Below are positions 14,849-23,241 of a DNA stretch of 24,186 nucleotides, in pieces; positions within the stretch are counted from its first letter, which is position 1, and each line of letters opens with the position of its first letter. The DNA is from Candidatus Helarchaeota archaeon (lineage in GTDB: Archaea > Asgardarchaeota > Lokiarchaeia > Helarchaeales > HEL-GB-A). Made by a program: the position numbers and the translations under genes. The DNA lies in the NCBI GenBank assembly GCA_013375455.1, contig JABXJT010000072.1:1-24186 (forward strand), written 5' to 3'. The notes under the pieces are model-generated. The model did not search any database and was not told the origin of the DNA. It saw only the letters and a list, made by a program, of their open reading frames with translations.

Positions 14849-16609
14849 ATGAGCGAATTTCTCTTACAGAGTATTTTTTTTATTGTTTCTATTACCACAG
14901 TTACACTCCTTGGTATATTACTGGGAGCACTTGCTAATGGAATGGATAGAAATCAATTAAAAAATTATAAAGAAAATTTCATTGCAAAATTTCGGAGGAG
15001 TCTCCTTTTCGGATTTGTCTTAACTCTTTTTAACGAATGTTACTGGATTGGAAATATTTTTGCATTTACTCTGGGAATAGGCTCAAGTTTGTTCCTCAAC
15101 TTACCAATAATGTTTTTTTTAATGCCCCTTTGGTATACTTTCACCCATATTATGTCCAGGATGGGATTTGATGCGCTCCATGGGCGATCTCCACCCAAAC
15201 CTTACGTTAAAATCGAAGATCCCCTCATACAAGGGGGTTATGCTGAAATTTACAGGGTGCTCGAAACCAACCTAAATGCAGCATTCGGGAAATTGAAACG
15301 TCGCTGGGCAATGCCTGCTGGGAAATACATGGCTTGTTATTTATGGGATAGTGCTTTCATTTCTCAGGTATGGAAATACTGGGACGATGACGTTGCTGGC
15401 GAGATTTTATTGCCGTTATTAGATTCTCAGGCTGACGATGGACGAGTTCCTCATTTTACCTCATTCTTGAATAAGTCAAACTTAACCCAACCTCCTCTTA
15501 TTGCATGGGCCATTTCAAATCTTCAGGTTGACAATCGCTATTTGAAAAAGACTTATTTTAAATTAAAAAAGTTCAATCAATGGCTCTATCTAAACCGAAG
15601 ATTTGAAAACGGGTTGTTCTTCTGGAAGCATTCCTATGAATCGGGGATTGATAATTCGCCCAGATTTACTGACCGCAGTGAAAAGCAAAGGAAAGATTTG
15701 ACTAGAATCGCAGCTGTAGATTTGAACGCCTACGTGGTTCTTCAAAATCAATCTTTAATAAAGTTGGCGGCACGACTCAAAGAACAGAATGGTGAGGATT
15801 TAGAAAGGGATGTTTTGGAATTTAAAGAGAAGAATAGAGAATTGATTGAACTGATTCAACTGTATTTATGGGACGAGGAAGCAGGGCTCTATTTTGATTA
15901 TGATGTTTTTGAAGAAAAGCGAATTTCTTTAAACACTATTGCGAGTTTTATTCCCCTTGCTGCTAAAATCCCGACTGAGACTCAGGCAGAAAGGTTGAAG
16001 GAACATTTGGAGAATTCAAATGAATACAATACGATAATCCCATTGCCAACTGTAGCAATTAACGATAAACTTTTTGTTAAAGACACCTGGCGAGGTCCTG
16101 TTTGGCTGAATACTGCTTACTTAATCATAAAAGGGCTGGAAAATTATCAATACTATGAATTAAGCGGAGAATTTGCCCTCAGATTGATAGAAGGTGTTTT
16201 TAAAACTTGGCAAAATGAAGGGTCCTTCTATGAATTTTACGATCCAGAACGATTTGATCTACGTGAATTGACTCGAAAGAAGGGAAACTTGTGGAAACAA
16301 ATCACCTTAGGAGGGAAACCCGTAAAAAATTTCGTAGGTTGGACGGGGTTGGTCAATCCGATACTCATAGAATCAATATTAGGTTATGATAAATTAGAAA
16401 GAATAATTCAACCTAGGATCCCAGGAAAACTAAAGGGGAAAACCATTATTTTGGGATTTCCTCAAGAAAATTTCGAGCTTGAAGTCATTTACAATGATGT
16501 AAATGATATAACCATTACACTTATTGATTTAACGGGTTTAAAACCAAACTTAGTCAAAAAATGCTCGCTATATCAAAAGGTTATGATAGATGATTTTTTT
16601 GGGGAATAA
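14849..16609 (+). CDS. Membrane-anchored GH63/trehalase-like glycosidase
   Basis: The 586-residue protein has three hydrophobic N-terminal segments (about 8-28, 52-75, 78-100), then an (alpha/alpha)6-barrel glycosidase domain of the GH63/mannosylglycerate-hydrolase/trehalase type. Supporting motifs: PAGKYMACYLWDSAF (W166, D167), ESGIDNSPRF (D268, the likely general acid by family analogy), DTWRGPVWLNTAYL (from D412), SFYEFYDPE (E462, the likely base) and NFVGWTGLVNP. Both candidate catalytic acids are present. Substrate is probably an alpha-linked glucoside or mannoside, but which one cannot be read. A multi-helix N-terminal anchor on this family is unusual. The neighbour is a sugar/cation symporter, fitting carbohydrate use. 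ATG at 14849 lacks a clear ribosome site. Confidence 0.82.
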   Translation: MSEFLLQSIFFIVSITTVTLLGILLGALANGMDRNQLKNYKENFIAKFRRSLLFGFVLTLFNECYWIGNIFAFTLGIGSSLFLNLPIMFFLMPLWYTFTHIMSRMGFDALHGRSPPKPYVKIEDPLIQGGYAEIYRVLETNLNAAFGKLKRRWAMPAGKYMACYLWDSAFISQVWKYWDDDVAGEILLPLLDSQADDGRVPHFTSFLNKSNLTQPPLIAWAISNLQVDNRYLKKTYFKLKKFNQWLYLNRRFENGLFFWKHSYESGIDNSPRFTDRSEKQRKDLTRIAAVDLNAYVVLQNQSLIKLAARLKEQNGEDLERDVLEFKEKNRELIELIQLYLWDEEAGLYFDYDVFEEKRISLNTIASFIPLAAKIPTETQAERLKEHLENSNEYNTIIPLPTVAINDKLFVKDTWRGPVWLNTAYLIIKGLENYQYYELSGEFALRLIEGVFKTWQNEGSFYEFYDPERFDLRELTRKKGNLWKQITLGGKPVKNFVGWTGLVNPILIESILGYDKLERIIQPRIPGKLKGKTIILGFPQENFELEVIYNDVNDITITLIDLTGLKPNLVKKCSLYQKVMIDDFFGE

Positions 16610-16617
16610 TTTTTTTT
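16610..16617 (+). terminator. T8 tract after the glycosidase gene
   Basis: A run of eight T immediately follows the TAA, a typical archaeal termination signal. It suggests the symporter gene 73 bases further on has its own promoter or depends on read-through. Confidence 0.45.
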
Positions 16618-16690
16618 AGATTAATCTTTCATGTTTTCGCAAATAGCTCTGTGTATTTGAAGCCTGATAAACGACCTTCTTGATTGAAAA

Positions 16691-18055
16691 ATGACAAGTA
16701 ATCAACCTTCTGAAGTGCCAAAAGATCCAATGGCTGTAATCGTACCCACGAAAATTAAAATACTTTATGGGATGGGGCTATATGGAACGCAATTATTTAA
16801 TGGGATACAAGCAGCAGCCACGGCATGGTTCTGGATCGACGTCATGTTCTTGGATTACGGTATTTATAGCCTAATAATGGTTGTTTTCTACAATATTTGG
16901 AACGCGGCTAATGATCCCATTTTTGGCTGGATATCGGATCGAACGAAGACAAGATGGGGTAGGAGAATACCTTACATCCGATTTATCACCCCAATTTGGT
17001 TCCTCTCAACTCTTTTTCTCTTCTTTCCTTCTTTATCTTTGAGTCAAATTTCGATGGGTATTTGGTTATGTGCTTTCATTCTCCTATTTGACGGATGTTA
17101 TACGATGGTCGCGGGTTGCTATAACTCTGTAATGCCTGAACTCTCCAGTCTTACTTCAGAACGCACAAAAATCAATTTAATAGCCCAAATCTTTGCACTC
17201 ATAGGGATGGGCATCTCTTTCATATTCCCTATCTTATTAAGAACAGATATATACGGATTCTTTTTGTTCATTATTATCAGTGGGATCATAGCGATGATAG
17301 TACTAGTAGTTCCCACGTTCTTCTATCGGGAGCGGAAGATCGAGTATGAGAAAAAACCGCTCGGTCTAATTAGTGCATTGAAATACAGCGTTAAAAATAA
17401 ACCTTTTATGGCCTTTGTAGGCTGGAATTTTATGGCACAGTTCGCCGTTTCCATTGTTTTCGCTAACATAATCTTTTATGCAGCAAACGTGCTATATGCA
17501 GGGAATTTAGAAACCTATTTATTATTTGGTGCCATGTTTGGAACCATATTACCAGGTTTCTACTTCGCCTCTCATGTCGGTAAACAAATGGGCGTAAAAG
17601 TCGCGGTCATGATGAGCACTTTTATAATTGCTACGGGTCTTTTAATGGTATTTCTCGCAGGAAACTACTGGCAGGCAATCGTTGGTTTTTCTTATATTGG
17701 GTTTGGGTTGTCGGGTGCGCTGGTTTATGGGAACGTAATGATTGGAGAATCCGCGGATTTTGACGAATTGAAGACACATCGGAGGCGCGAGGCAATGTTC
17801 TTCGGAACAAACGCACTTTTTACAAAACCAGCAATTGGATTCGCTCATGGAGTATTAGCCTGGACTCTTGCGGCCACTGGATACATCCAAGGATCCGTAA
17901 TTCAACCTGCTTCTGCATTATGGGGCATTAGAATGATTATGGGGTTGTTCCCGAGCATTGCATTATTTATTAGCCTGATCTTTTTGCTTTTTTATCCAGG
18001 GCGCAATAAGATACAAGAAATGAAAAAGCAATTAAGCAAGCTTCATAGTGAATAA
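16691..18055 (+). CDS. GPH-family (MelB-like) sugar/cation symporter
   Basis: A 454-residue, about 12-helix transporter of the glycoside-pentoside-hexuronide:cation symporter family within the major facilitator superfamily. The loop 2-3 signature is clear: NDPIFGWISDRTKTRWGRRIPY. A cytoplasmic central loop (FFYRERKIEYEKKP) precedes the second helix bundle, and a related motif (FDELKTHRRREAMFFG) lies in the second half. Length is normal. It probably imports an oligosaccharide, glycoside or sugar acid with Na+ or H+; the substrate cannot be told. It sits 81 bases after the glycosidase gene and 12 bases before an unknown gene, so hydrolysis and uptake may be linked. Confidence 0.9.
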   Translation: MTSNQPSEVPKDPMAVIVPTKIKILYGMGLYGTQLFNGIQAAATAWFWIDVMFLDYGIYSLIMVVFYNIWNAANDPIFGWISDRTKTRWGRRIPYIRFITPIWFLSTLFLFFPSLSLSQISMGIWLCAFILLFDGCYTMVAGCYNSVMPELSSLTSERTKINLIAQIFALIGMGISFIFPILLRTDIYGFFLFIIISGIIAMIVLVVPTFFYRERKIEYEKKPLGLISALKYSVKNKPFMAFVGWNFMAQFAVSIVFANIIFYAANVLYAGNLETYLLFGAMFGTILPGFYFASHVGKQMGVKVAVMMSTFIIATGLLMVFLAGNYWQAIVGFSYIGFGLSGALVYGNVMIGESADFDELKTHRRREAMFFGTNALFTKPAIGFAHGVLAWTLAATGYIQGSVIQPASALWGIRMIMGLFPSIALFISLIFLLFYPGRNKIQEMKKQLSKLHSE

Positions 18056-18067
18056 ATCAGAGAAATC

Positions 18068-18871
18068 ATGTACATCGATCTAGACGAATTTTATGATTAC
18101 GACCTGTTAAATCAGGCGAAAAATCGGTTATTGGAAGAAGTCTCTGATCAGATCAAGCAAATCATCCCCGATGCCGATCCAGAATTTGAAATTATTGAAT
18201 TTAAGGATGCGCGTCTTGAACTATTAATAGAAGATGGATGGATTGACGCCAAGTTAAACAAGATTCCAGCATTTTTACCAGATTTTTATCCCGTTTCTAA
18301 TGTTGTTGAATATAGCAAACTTGCAAAAACCTTACGAATGCTTGACGTCAATACTCCTCCAAAGTTCCTTGCAGCCAAAACTGCATTACAAAAAGCCGAA
18401 TTATTTCTAATAGCCAAACTAATTGAGAATGCTATTCTCATTCAATTTGATCTAAATAAAATAGGTGAATTTCAGTTTTATACTCTTTCTGGAGATTTTC
18501 TGGGCATTTTAACACGCATCAGATTGAATCGGGATCCCTTTACGGGAGTTTTTAAAACATATGATTTCTTAATTTTCTCAGAATGTTATAAAATCGAACG
18601 CAAGGATATTGCAACTTTAAAAGACTGTTTGGATATTGTAGATAAGGCAGACTATTGTTTTGAGGATTTACCCGAAGTCTTAGATGACTTGGAAATTTTA
18701 ACCGAAAAATCATATGTCGAAGCTGAACAAATCTCCGTGATTGAGAAAACCTTTAAGATGAAAGTTCCCAAGCGTCCTATCTTTTATCGAATCCCTTTCT
18801 TAGCATGGGACCGGCGAGATAGAATGCAATTTTTTGTTTCTGAAGAATACATTTCAGAAGTAATTTATTAA
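18068..18871 (+). CDS. Unknown 267-residue soluble protein
   Basis: No family recognised. Acidic, mixed alpha/beta. The N-terminal third looks helical with a strand pair (FEIIEFKDARLELLIEDGWID), followed by a helix-rich middle (FLAAKTALQKAELFLIAKLIENA) and a beta-like stretch (FYTLSGDFLGILTRIRLNR). There is no signal peptide, membrane helix or metal motif. It follows the symporter by 12 bases and precedes another unknown gene by 21 bases, so the three are likely one transcript. A helper role for the transporter or the sugar pathway is possible but unsupported. Confidence 0.75.
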   Translation: MYIDLDEFYDYDLLNQAKNRLLEEVSDQIKQIIPDADPEFEIIEFKDARLELLIEDGWIDAKLNKIPAFLPDFYPVSNVVEYSKLAKTLRMLDVNTPPKFLAAKTALQKAELFLIAKLIENAILIQFDLNKIGEFQFYTLSGDFLGILTRIRLNRDPFTGVFKTYDFLIFSECYKIERKDIATLKDCLDIVDKADYCFEDLPEVLDDLEILTEKSYVEAEQISVIEKTFKMKVPKRPIFYRIPFLAWDRRDRMQFFVSEEYISEVIY

Positions 18872-18892
18872 ATCCATTGGATTCTGAAAACG

Positions 18893-19213
18893 ATGAGTAA
18901 TGTGAATACAACCTTGGAAGAAATTATCCAACGGATGAAATCACGAGAATTGAGCGCCGAAGAGAATTATTCACACGTGGTCGCGATTGAAGAAAAGTTT
19001 AAAAAAGATTTAGATGTCTTATTTGAAAAATTAGCAGGCGGTCACATCCACGAGATTCAATCCAAAATAGGATTTGCCAAAAATCTATTGAATTTGGTCA
19101 TCGAAAGCAAGGGTGCATTTGATTATAAAAAAGCTCTTGAATCAACGATAACCCAACTGGAAGACATTCTAGAACTTTATCAAAAAAGTGGGGTTTCCAC
19201 TCAAATGTCGTGA
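18893..19213 (+). CDS. Unknown 106-residue coiled-coil protein
   Basis: No family recognised. Long amphipathic helices throughout (TTLEEIIQRMKSRELSAEE; STITQLEDILELYQK) with a GGHIHEIQSKIG turn in the middle suggest a helical hairpin or small oligomer. No cysteine, signal or membrane segment. It lies 21 bases after the previous unknown gene and is the last gene of the symporter transcript. The gene converges with the GNAT gene, with 109 bases between that show no clear hairpin. Confidence 0.68.
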   Translation: MSNVNTTLEEIIQRMKSRELSAEENYSHVVAIEEKFKKDLDVLFEKLAGGHIHEIQSKIGFAKNLLNLVIESKGAFDYKKALESTITQLEDILELYQKSGVSTQMS

Positions 19214-19322
19214 AATGTAAGTTTTACGTCATGCTAGAATGCTTCCAACTCGAAAAAAATTGTTCCCTCCCTTTCAAACCTAAGCTTATGTAAATTAAAT
19301 CTCAATCAATTACCGAGGATAT

Positions 19323-19967
19323 TTACGACTTTACAGGCCGATACAATGCCCAAACACTCACATTAATTCCAGGAATATCCCAGCGTTCCCTAAATTCAAA
19401 GCCAAAATGTTCATAAAGCGCAACATTTTTGGGATTCAGCGTTTCTAGGTACGTGCTCATCGATTTAGCATCTACATGTTTTAAAACATAATTTATCAAT
19501 TTGGAAGCGAGCCCCTTACCCTGCGAGGTGGGAAATATCCCAATCATTTCTAGATAATAATGCGGCTCTGGGGCATATTTCTTGTGCATCTTTTCAATTC
19601 GGGTAAATATCCTCCATGATCTTATGAGCATCCTTAAAATTCGGCTGAAATATAATCCAATAATACCTGAGTTAATTATCCGCCAAGCTGTCTTCATTCC
19701 CTCCCATAATGAAATTTTTCGAGAGGTCGGCGGCTTCCATGATGCAACACCTTTGAGCGGGTCACCTATCCCATAAACAAGACTGGAATTCAACTGAAGA
19801 TAAACAAAGATTTTAAAAAATTTTTGAATAATTTTTTTTCTCCTTATATTATTGGGCTCTAAATACACCCAAAGCGGGTCGTTATAAAATGCCTCCGCCA
19901 AGACCTCCGCTGCTTCGACTGCATCATTGATTGAAAGGCGTTGAACCGTTTCTTCATACCTTCGCAA
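19323..19967 (-). CDS. GNAT-family N-acetyltransferase
   Basis: A 214-residue acetyl-CoA-dependent acyltransferase. The core GNAT elements are visible: an N-terminal helix and strand (AVEAAEVLAEAFYNDPLWVY), motif A YYLEMIGIFPTSQGKGLAS (Q-x-x-G-x-A pyrophosphate loop), and motif B YLETLNPKNVALYEHFGFEF near the C-terminus. The substrate (small molecule or protein N-terminus) cannot be told. The start is TTG at 19967, supported by GGGAG 9 bases upstream. It reads in the same direction as the ABC exporter genes, 46 bases after the permease stop, so it may be their third gene. A role in modifying or resisting an exported compound is inference. Confidence 0.85.
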   Translation of the reverse strand: MRRYEETVQRLSINDAVEAAEVLAEAFYNDPLWVYLEPNNIRRKKIIQKFFKIFVYLQLNSSLVYGIGDPLKGVASWKPPTSRKISLWEGMKTAWRIINSGIIGLYFSRILRMLIRSWRIFTRIEKMHKKYAPEPHYYLEMIGIFPTSQGKGLASKLINYVLKHVDAKSMSTYLETLNPKNVALYEHFGFEFRERWDIPGINVSVWALYRPVKS

Positions 19968-20013
19968 TAAATCAAACTCCCATTATTCTCTCAAAATAAT
20001 TTCTCAATATTTA

Positions 20014-20739
20014 TTAAATTTTGGAGATTATATTTTCTCGTCCAAATTTTTTAACGGCAAGCCCATAAAGGCCAATATCCAAAATCCCCAACCCCACAAA
20101 TAAAATAACATTCCAAGGAAAAGTAAAAACCGAGATGTTAAAGATATTCAATACTACAATTATCAATACAGGTATTACGATCACTCCTGAAATTTGTTGC
20201 GCTTCTCGAAAACCTTTAACTCTCACGGAAATAAAAACTGTTAATTCGATTCCCAAGAGGGCTAAAAGTGGAACCAACAGCATCATAATAGAAAATTGCA
20301 AATCGGGAAGAAAATATGGATAACCTATACTAATCAATCCTATATCAATTATTACACAATAAAGCGTTGCTGAAAGGTAAGTAAGGAGTATCGTAGGTAA
20401 AAACGATACCAAAACTTTACCTAAAAATAATTCTTTATCACTTATCGGTGCAGCAAGTAAAGCTTCTATGGTCTTTCGCTCTTTTTCCCCTGCGAAAGAA
20501 TCAGCGGCCACTACCGCTGGAATAATTACAGCCATTACTAAGAAGAATCCGCTGAACAAATTGATAAGGAAAATTAACGCCTCTGGCGCCTCTGCAATTA
20601 CTCCTGGCGCAATAAGAAAAACAATTAAAGGATAAGCCAAACCAAATACTATCGGTAAAATTATCATAACTCCAAATACTTGAAAATTCTTGGTAAGTTC
20701 TTTCAAATCTTTCTTCATTACAGCAATCGCTTTCTTCAT
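20014..20739 (-). CDS. ABC-2 type exporter permease
   Basis: A 241-residue, about six-helix integral membrane protein. The family motif between helices 2 and 3 is present: ADSFAGEKERKTIEALLAAP, followed by ISDKELFLGK. These permeases pair with a single-domain ATPase to export drugs, polymers or sodium, in the manner of NatB or YhaP. Helices are obvious in VFGVMIILPIVFGLAYPLIV, MAVIIPAVVAA, ILLTYLSATLYCVII and IVIPVLIIVVLNIF. It starts 15 bases after the ATPase stop. The cargo is unknown. Confidence 0.88.
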   Translation of the reverse strand: MKKAIAVMKKDLKELTKNFQVFGVMIILPIVFGLAYPLIVFLIAPGVIAEAPEALIFLINLFSGFFLVMAVIIPAVVAADSFAGEKERKTIEALLAAPISDKELFLGKVLVSFLPTILLTYLSATLYCVIIDIGLISIGYPYFLPDLQFSIMMLLVPLLALLGIELTVFISVRVKGFREAQQISGVIVIPVLIIVVLNIFNISVFTFPWNVILFVGLGILDIGLYGLAVKKFGRENIISKI

Positions 20740-20754
20740 TTACCATCCTCTCCC

Positions 20755-21675
20755 TTAATCTTTAACTAGATTAAGATATACTTCCTCCAATGAATGTCTT
20801 TTTACTTCAACACTAATGATTTGAGCCCCTGCTTTCACTAGTGTTTCAACAATGAGCGGATTATCTTCCGATGTTTCCTGCACGTCAAGGTTCAAACGGT
20901 TATCTTTGAATTCATAATTTTTAATCGGTCCTAACTCCTTGATTGCTTGCTCTATTAGTTTATTATAATTCTTCAACACGATTTCGACCCGTTCCCCCTT
21001 CCAAAGATCACGACTTAAATCCTCTGGACTTCCAATGCCTACAATTTTACCATGATCTATCACAGCTACTCGGTCACACAGATACTCCGCTTCACTCAAG
21101 TTATGCGTGCAAATAAAGATAATATGTTTTCCCCCCTCACTCAATTTCTTAATATAATCGCGGACTCCTTTCGCAGTCTTCGGATCGAGGGCCGCAGTCG
21201 GCTCATCAAGAAAAATTATCTTAGGGTTATGCAGTAAGGTTCGAGCTAACGCTAATTTTTGCTTCATTCCCTTGCTAAAGGTCTCTACTTTCTCTTCCTT
21301 TCGTTCTGTTAAGTCGAACATTTCGAGTATCTCATCGATGCGCTGGGCTCGTAGGGCATCAGGGACCTCGTACAATTTCCCAAAAAAATCTAAATTATAA
21401 ACTGGTGTGAGGCGTTCATAAAGACAGGGGTTCTCAGTTAAAACCCCAACCATTTTTCGGATTTCCATTTGATCTTCCACGATATTATATCCGTTCAACT
21501 GAGCATTACCCGTAGTTGGTTTGATTATACAAGATAACATGCGGATGGTTGTTGTTTTACCCGCCCCATTTGGACCTAAAAACCCGAATATTTCACCATT
21601 TTCAACCTCAAATGTAATTCCGTCAACTGCTTTGAGGTCTCCAAAGTGCTTTCCTAAATTTTTCACTCGAATCAT
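20755..21675 (-). CDS. ABC transporter ATP-binding protein (ABC-2 partner)
   Basis: A 306-residue ATPase that energises the adjacent permease. All nucleotide-binding motifs are intact: Walker A GPNGAGKTTT (K40), signature FSKGMKQKLALA, Walker B KIIFLDEPTAALDP and the switch His in FICTHNLSEAE. The C-terminal part of about 90 residues (from IVLKNYNKLIEQAIKEL) is the extra domain seen in NatA/DrrA-like exporters. GGAGG lies 8 bases before the ATG, and a CTATAAAAG box (21713-21721) is well placed upstream. It is first in the ATPase-permease-(GNAT) transcript. Confidence 0.93.
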   Translation of the reverse strand: MIRVKNLGKHFGDLKAVDGITFEVENGEIFGFLGPNGAGKTTTIRMLSCIIKPTTGNAQLNGYNIVEDQMEIRKMVGVLTENPCLYERLTPVYNLDFFGKLYEVPDALRAQRIDEILEMFDLTERKEEKVETFSKGMKQKLALARTLLHNPKIIFLDEPTAALDPKTAKGVRDYIKKLSEGGKHIIFICTHNLSEAEYLCDRVAVIDHGKIVGIGSPEDLSRDLWKGERVEIVLKNYNKLIEQAIKELGPIKNYEFKDNRLNLDVQETSEDNPLIVETLVKAGAQIISVEVKRHSLEEVYLNLVKD

Positions 21676-21712
21676 AAAAAATGCCTCCGAAGTTAGTTAA
21701 AATGGTTGAATT

Positions 21713-21721
21713 CTTTTATAG
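21713..21721 (-). promoter_or_regulatory. TATA-like box for the ABC exporter operon
   Basis: On the complement CTATAAAAG is centred about 42 bases before the ATG at 21675, predicting a leader of about 17 bases that includes the GGAGG site. A second AT-rich element (about 21763-21775) lies further upstream. Confidence 0.5.
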
Positions 21722-21781
21722 AGATTAGAATGAGGAACTAATAAGTGGTCACAGACGGCAATATATAAATTTTTACTCAAT

Positions 21782-23131
21782 TTACTTGGAATGTTGCTTC
21801 AAGATTTGGGTTATCTGCCGAATCTCTTCGCCCTGCTGTTTTGATACGTTGACAAGGTCTTTCATAAGTAGATCCGTTAAATAGAGGGGGACTTTCCTTG
21901 ATGTACTTGCGGAAAGCAGGAGTTCAAAACAACGGCGTTCGGCGACGGTAAAGCCATATTTTTGCCCTATCTTTGTCTCATCCTGCATGAAAACTGGATT
22001 TTTCTTTTCCGGAAGTTCCAATACTGTCTTTGCCAAGTCAGTCCCAGGAATTGGTTCGGGAAGACTCACCGTGTAATCGCTTAGTGCTTTAGATTCAATA
22101 AATTCCTTCGTTTCCTGAAAATGTTCTTCTTCCTCCCCAGGATATCCTGTAATAAAGGCACCGGCTACCGCTAATCCAATTTTTTCACTTCGTTCTATGG
22201 CTTCATTGATTTTTTGGACCGTGATGCCTTTTCTCATCAATTTAAGGACGTGATCGCTCCCTGATTCCATTCCGAATATGATGAGTCCGTAAGTATGTTT
22301 CTTCACTGCTCTAAGAATGCGATCTGGAATCATGTCCACCCGTAAATCGGGGGCTGCAAAATTAACTGGAGAAACTACGGAACTAACTGTTTCTAACATC
22401 TGTTCTACTTTTTCCTCATTGATTTTATGATCCTTAATACCGTATAATGCAATGTTGCCACTGCCGATGGCGACCCTGATGGCCCCTTTCAATATGAATG
22501 CTCGGATCTCCCGTTTTATTTGGGGGATGGTCTTGCTGCGGATGTTTCGTTGACCAAAGAATTTCGGGATGAGGCAGAATGCACAGTTCGCGAGACAGCC
22601 ACGATGTGTTTCAAAATAAACGTTGGCACCCCGGATGCTTTGTTCTCCAATATCTGCCGGAATTTTCGGGATGGGACTGTTTCCAAGCTTGTATGGCGGC
22701 CTTTTCTCGGTGTTGACAATTTTTCCATCTTGTTTAAAGGCAATACCGGCAATTAAATCCAAATTTTTCCTTAAGCGGACGGCTTCCACGAGCTCTCGAA
22801 TGGTTTCCTCGCCTTCACCAATGACGACCGCATCGATAGCGGGCAGACAGCTGAAAATCAACTCAGGATCAATGGAAACTGGTCCTCCCACCACGATGAA
22901 TGGATTGTTGTGGGCTTTTAAATTGTTAATGAGCTCCGCGGTTTTACCCACTAAATGCAACGTGGAGCTAAGACTGAACCCGACAATATCGGAATTCTTA
23001 GCTTCACCAAGAGAAAATTTTCGCGTCAAATTCACGTTGTACCCTGCATTCTCAAGAACACCGGCTACGATCATTGCCCCATAGGAGTATATGTTGTCCG
23101 GACTGAAGATTGTAATCGGTAAGGTCGTCAT
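21782..23131 (-). CDS. Cobalamin-binding radical SAM protein, MCR glutamine C-methyltransferase-like
   Basis: A 449-residue B12-binding radical SAM enzyme. The N-terminal Rossmann domain (about 1-120) has TIFSPDNIYSYGAMIVAGVL, IVGFSLSSTLHL and FIVVGGPVS...VVIGEGEET. The radical SAM cluster motif is C179-x3-C183-x2-C186 (HRGCLANCAFC), followed by FFGQRNIRSKTI, VAIGSGNIALYG, FAAPDLRVDMIPD and IFGMESGSDHVLKLMRKG; a helical C-terminal domain completes it. Overall pattern and length resemble the enzyme that C-methylates a glutamine near the MCR active site (called MgmA), from memory of the family, not from a search. Other B12-radical SAM families remain possible. It is not Mmp10. The gene is alone on the minus strand between the ABC operon and a divergent surface-protein gene. 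The link to mcrDC about 8 kb away supports the MCR role. Confidence 0.72.
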   Translation of the reverse strand: MTTLPITIFSPDNIYSYGAMIVAGVLENAGYNVNLTRKFSLGEAKNSDIVGFSLSSTLHLVGKTAELINNLKAHNNPFIVVGGPVSIDPELIFSCLPAIDAVVIGEGEETIRELVEAVRLRKNLDLIAGIAFKQDGKIVNTEKRPPYKLGNSPIPKIPADIGEQSIRGANVYFETHRGCLANCAFCLIPKFFGQRNIRSKTIPQIKREIRAFILKGAIRVAIGSGNIALYGIKDHKINEEKVEQMLETVSSVVSPVNFAAPDLRVDMIPDRILRAVKKHTYGLIIFGMESGSDHVLKLMRKGITVQKINEAIERSEKIGLAVAGAFITGYPGEEEEHFQETKEFIESKALSDYTVSLPEPIPGTDLAKTVLELPEKKNPVFMQDETKIGQKYGFTVAERRCFELLLSASTSRKVPLYLTDLLMKDLVNVSKQQGEEIRQITQILKQHSK

Positions 23132-23153
23132 GGTAGGAGTCCCAATTCTTTCA

Positions 23154-23166
23154 ATGTATAATACAT
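23154..23166. repeat. Inverted repeat ATGTAT-A-ATACAT upstream of the radical SAM gene
   Basis: Six-base perfect arms flank one central base, 22 bases before the radical SAM start, near the transcription start predicted by an upstream TTTAAAAATA element on the complement (about 23178-23187). It is a candidate operator but short and AT-rich, so chance is not excluded. Confidence 0.35.
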
Positions 23167-23241
23167 TTTAACTCGATATTTTTAAATAACTCTAACGCTC
23201 TATTTAGAAACAAATCTATCAAAGAAATTTTGGTGAAAAAT

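Noticed and set aside
21782..23131. Radical SAM gene as Mmp10 (MCR arginine methyltransferase)
   Set aside because: The N-terminal B12-binding Rossmann domain and the CxxxCxxC context with RGCLANCAFC do not fit the Mmp10 layout, which lacks an N-terminal cobalamin domain of this type.
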